Assembly: GCA_022842745.1 (NCBI GenBank)
Contig: JALHPA010000091.1
Coordinates: 1-8,036 of the forward strand
Source of the DNA: Pirellulales bacterium
GTDB lineage: Bacteria > Planctomycetota > Planctomycetia > Pirellulales > JALHPA01
Length of the DNA stretch: 8,036 nucleotides
Reading direction: 5' to 3'
Part shown: positions 6,181-8,036 of the stretch, one piece after another
How the letters are laid out: every line of letters begins with the position of its first letter
How positions within the stretch are numbered: position 1 is the stretch's first letter
Notes under the pieces: model-generated
Told to the model about the DNA's origin: nothing
Databases searched by the model: none
What the model saw: only the letters and a program-made list of their open reading frames with translations
Made by a program: the position numbers and the translations under genes

Positions 6181-6705
6181 ATGTCCGACGACGAATTCAA
6201 GCTTGCGCCCCGGGAGGTCGCGGACGAGCATCCGGCGAGCGAGCTTCTGCGCGAAGCGCGGCGGCAAGCCCGACGGCGGCTCGTGGACCGGGGGAAGCTG
6301 GGAGGAAATCCGTGGGAAGATGAAGAAGAGGAAGCGGAGGGGGGGGCCGGCGGCGTCCTCCTGCCGGAGGATCTGACGCCGGTTCCGGAGACGTCGACGT
6401 TTCAATTCTCCATCGGGACGATGCTGATCGCCACGGCGGCGGTGGGGGCGGGATTGTCGATTGGGCTGTGGCTGCCGGCGGGGATCGCGGCGGGGGTGAT
6501 TGGATTTGCGGCGATCGCGGTGTTGGCGGGAGTGACGTTTTTGAAGCTGGACCACCCGCGGCTGTATTTGCTGCTGCTGGTACTGGTGGCGGCGTACCTG
6601 GCGGCGGCGTTGGCGGCGGTGGCACGCCCTCCGGCTGGGCCTGCGCCGCGGATCAACCCGCACGGGATTCTGGATGAATCAGTGGACGGGGCGGAATTGG
6701 GGTGA
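6181..6705 (+). CDS. Small membrane protein with an acidic N-terminal region and three helices
   Basis: Protein of 174 residues and unknown function. Residues 1-70 are cytoplasm-type and highly charged, starting MSDDEFKLAP and including an arginine-rich helix (ELLREARRQARRRL, 21-34) and an acidic run (WEDEEEEAE, 45-53). Three hydrophobic segments follow at about 77-97, 100-121 and 128-148, then a short Pro-rich tail (149-174). The entry into the first helix, FQFSIGTMLIATAAV (74-88), resembles the FSLRTLL-type segment common in small planctomycete membrane proteins; this is recollection rather than a search result. The ATG at 6181 is preferred because an upstream in-frame ATG at 6049 would overlap the DUF1080 gene and add an unlikely Ser/Arg-rich extension. 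A weak AGGA lies 11 bases upstream. It is 82 bases after the DUF1080 gene and 45 before the SDR gene, probably in the same transcript. Confidence 0.85.
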   Translation: MSDDEFKLAPREVADEHPASELLREARRQARRRLVDRGKLGGNPWEDEEEEAEGGAGGVLLPEDLTPVPETSTFQFSIGTMLIATAAVGAGLSIGLWLPAGIAAGVIGFAAIAVLAGVTFLKLDHPRLYLLLLVLVAAYLAAALAAVARPPAGPAPRINPHGILDESVDGAELG

Positions 6706-6750
6706 GCGTTTTGTGGCCTGGGGCCGTTCCTCGTACGCGAACTGACGAGT

Positions 6751-7548
6751 TTGTCGAAATCTGTATTGATCACCGGCGGGTCCAGCGGGCTAGGTCTGGC
6801 ATTGGCCCAGGCCTGGGGGGAGCGGAAGGCGCGGTTGGCGTTGGTGGGGCGGAGCGTGGAGCGGCTGGAGGTCGCGGCCGAGCCACTGCGGCGGCGGGGG
6901 GTGGAGGTGCTGACGCTGGCGGCGGACGTGCGGGAGCAGGAGCAAGTCGACGCGGCCGTGGAGCGGCTGACCGAGGAGTTTGGGGGGCTGGACGTGCTGG
7001 TGAATTGCGTGGGGGTTTCGGCGCGCGGGAGAATTCTGGATACGACGCCGGAGGAGTTCTCCCGATTGTTGGAGATCAATCTGCTGGGGCCGGTGCGCTG
7101 CACGCGGGCGGCGATGCCTTTATTGCTGGCGAGCCGGGGTTCGGTCGTCAACATCGGTTCGCTGGCGGGGAAATCGGCAAGCCGATTCATTGGGGCGTAT
7201 CCGGCGAGCAAGTTCGCGCTGAGCGCGTACACGCAACAACTGCGATTGGAGATGGCGGGGGAGGGGGTACACGTGCTGTTGGTTTCGCCGGGTCCCATCG
7301 CGCGGGAGGACGCCGGCAGCCGGTACGACGAAGAGGGGGTCGCCGGATTGCCACCGAGCGCTCGGAAGCCGGGGGGGGGAGTCAAGTTGAAGGGGATTCC
7401 GGCCGATTGGCTAGCCGAGCAGATCGTGAAGGCATGCGACAAGCGGCGGAGCGAATTGGTGGTCCCTGGCCGGGCAAGGTTTCTGTTCGCGATCCAGCAA
7501 TTGTGGCCGACGCTGGGGGACTGGATCGTGGACCGGATGACCCGGTGA
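6751..7548 (+). CDS. Short-chain dehydrogenase/reductase (SDR), classical type
   Basis: NAD(P)-dependent oxidoreductase of 265 residues with a Rossmann fold. The cofactor motif is TGGSSGLG (8-15), with VGRS at 32-35, whose arginine after the second strand hints at NADP(H). The structural motif is NCVG (85-88) in place of the usual NNAG. Asn110 (LEIN), Ser137 (NIGSLAG), Tyr150 and Lys154 (YPASK) complete the catalytic tetrad, and SPGPI (179-183) is the loop after strand six. The C-terminal part ends with a hydrophobic stretch (FLFAIQQLWPTLGDWIV, 244-260) that may associate with membrane. The substrate cannot be read from the sequence. TTG at 6751 is the only sensible start: the in-frame stretch back to the preceding stop at 6703-6705 has no ATG or GTG, and the protein begins directly before its first beta strand. 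Last gene of the likely operon. Confidence 0.93.
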   Translation: MSKSVLITGGSSGLGLALAQAWGERKARLALVGRSVERLEVAAEPLRRRGVEVLTLAADVREQEQVDAAVERLTEEFGGLDVLVNCVGVSARGRILDTTPEEFSRLLEINLLGPVRCTRAAMPLLLASRGSVVNIGSLAGKSASRFIGAYPASKFALSAYTQQLRLEMAGEGVHVLLVSPGPIAREDAGSRYDEEGVAGLPPSARKPGGGVKLKGIPADWLAEQIVKACDKRRSELVVPGRARFLFAIQQLWPTLGDWIVDRMTR

Positions 7549-7752
7549 GCCGGGCGAGAAACGGGGAACGGCCGGGCGATCGCTGAGTGGCTTGAGCGCT
7601 GGGGGACTTGAAAGCTCGGCGGGCGGGAAACCGCTGGGCGCGGGGGGGCAAAGATTTTGCGATAACGCGGTGCTGTCGACGCAGGGGTGGATGCGCCGGC
7701 GAAAGCCAACGGACCCAACCGCGCGGCAAGGTAGCAGCCGCGGGGGCGACAA

Positions 7753-7917
7753 CTACTTTTTCTTTTCGGCGTGGGTCGTGTGCTTGCGAAGGCGGGGGGA
7801 GTATTTGCTCAGCTTGAGTTTTTCTCCGCCCGGCTTGCGGCGAATGGTGTAGTTGTAATCGCCGGTTTCCTCGCAGACGAGGAATACGGTTTCGACTTTT
7901 TTCTTGCTCTTGGCCAT
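7753..7917 (-). CDS. rpmG: 50S ribosomal protein L33
   Basis: Large-subunit ribosomal protein of 54 residues, starting MAKSKKKVETVFLVCEETGD, with YNYTIRRK (21-28), EKLKLSKYSPRLRKHT (32-47) and a lysine-rich end. The pattern YxxT...LxLxKYxPRxRKHT is that of bacterial L33. Zinc-binding members have two CxxC pairs; here the first is CEET (15-18) with only the first cysteine kept, and the second is SPRL (40-43) with none, so it cannot bind zinc in the usual way and belongs with the zinc-independent forms. It lies on the minus strand, convergent with the SDR gene, 204 bases away. There is no Shine-Dalgarno sequence before the ATG. Codons end mainly in C, like the other minus-strand gene. Too short to be noticed among longer overlapping reading frames on the opposite strand. 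Confidence 0.96.
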   Translation of the reverse strand: MAKSKKKVETVFLVCEETGDYNYTIRRKPGGEKLKLSKYSPRLRKHTTHAEKKK

Positions 7918-7981
7918 GCGTTCAATCCGACGGGGGGCAAGCAGTAGCTATCAACAAAACGATAAGGATCGCTGGAGGTCC

Positions 7982-7987
7982 ATTATC
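7982..7987 (-). promoter_or_regulatory. Possible -10 box GATAAT for rpmG
   Basis: GATAAT (5 of 6) lies on the minus strand 64 bases before the rpmG ATG and is the same hexamer as in the operon promoter at 5026. The -35 region is poor (CTGCCG at 16-base spacing, 3 of 6), so this is only a candidate. Nothing else is clear in 7918-8036; reading frames entering from the right edge on the minus strand are short and unrecognised. Confidence 0.3.
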
Positions 7988-8036
7988 GTACCAAATCGGT
8001 CGGCGGCAGGACCAGGGGAGGGTTGGGGCGATTTTC

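Noticed and set aside
7549..7752. Possible small gene, tRNA or bidirectional terminator between the SDR gene and rpmG
   Set aside because: No tRNA arms, no stable hairpin with a T-run on either strand, and no credible coding sequence; the plus-strand frames here run into rpmG antisense.
7918..8036. Open minus-strand frames entering from the right edge
   Set aside because: Only about 17-36 residues are visible with no recognisable motif, so a partial gene cannot be supported.

Overview
The window looks like ordinary chromosomal DNA from a Planctomycetota bacterium, most likely of the Pirellulales type. This is inferred from the very high GC content, a secreted DUF1080 (3-keto-disaccharide hydrolase family) protein with the extra N-terminal beta domain I associate with that phylum, a small membrane protein with an FSIGTML-type segment, an L33 protein with degenerate cysteines, and a Tex protein enlarged by low-complexity sequence. 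No mobile element, CRISPR array, rRNA or tRNA was seen.

Layout. Bases 1-405 (minus) hold the N-terminal 135 residues of a class V aminotransferase of the cysteine desulfurase type, running off the left edge. A 247-bp divergent intergenic region follows, with a perfect TATAAT close to the desulfurase start, a CAAGCG/CGCTTG palindrome cluster over a candidate promoter for the rightward gene, and a leader hairpin. Bases 653-4318 encode a 1221-residue Tex (S1/YqgF) protein, far longer than the roughly 720-780 residues usual for the family, because of a 236-residue insertion in the N-terminal half and a 262-residue C-terminal tail. Bases 4478-4960 encode a 160-residue protein of unknown function. 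After a good sigma-70-like promoter (5003-5031) comes a probable operon: secreted DUF1080 protein (5088-6098), three-helix membrane protein (6181-6705) and short-chain dehydrogenase (6751-7548). Convergent to it, rpmG (L33) lies on the minus strand at 7753-7917. The 204-bp stretch 7549-7752 holds no gene or clear terminator, and 7918-8036 holds only the rpmG upstream region.

How the genes relate. The desulfurase (sulfur supply for Fe-S clusters or tRNA thiolation), Tex (RNA-binding transcription accessory factor) and L33 are housekeeping functions that share a neighbourhood but no obvious pathway. The DUF1080/membrane/SDR cluster may form one transcript. A link to oxidised-sugar metabolism is possible but not shown.

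I did not find a convincing undescribed system. The most notable signals are the architecture of the Tex protein, the symmetric elements around two promoters, the likely leaderless desulfurase start and a strong strand-linked G/C bias in codon third positions.
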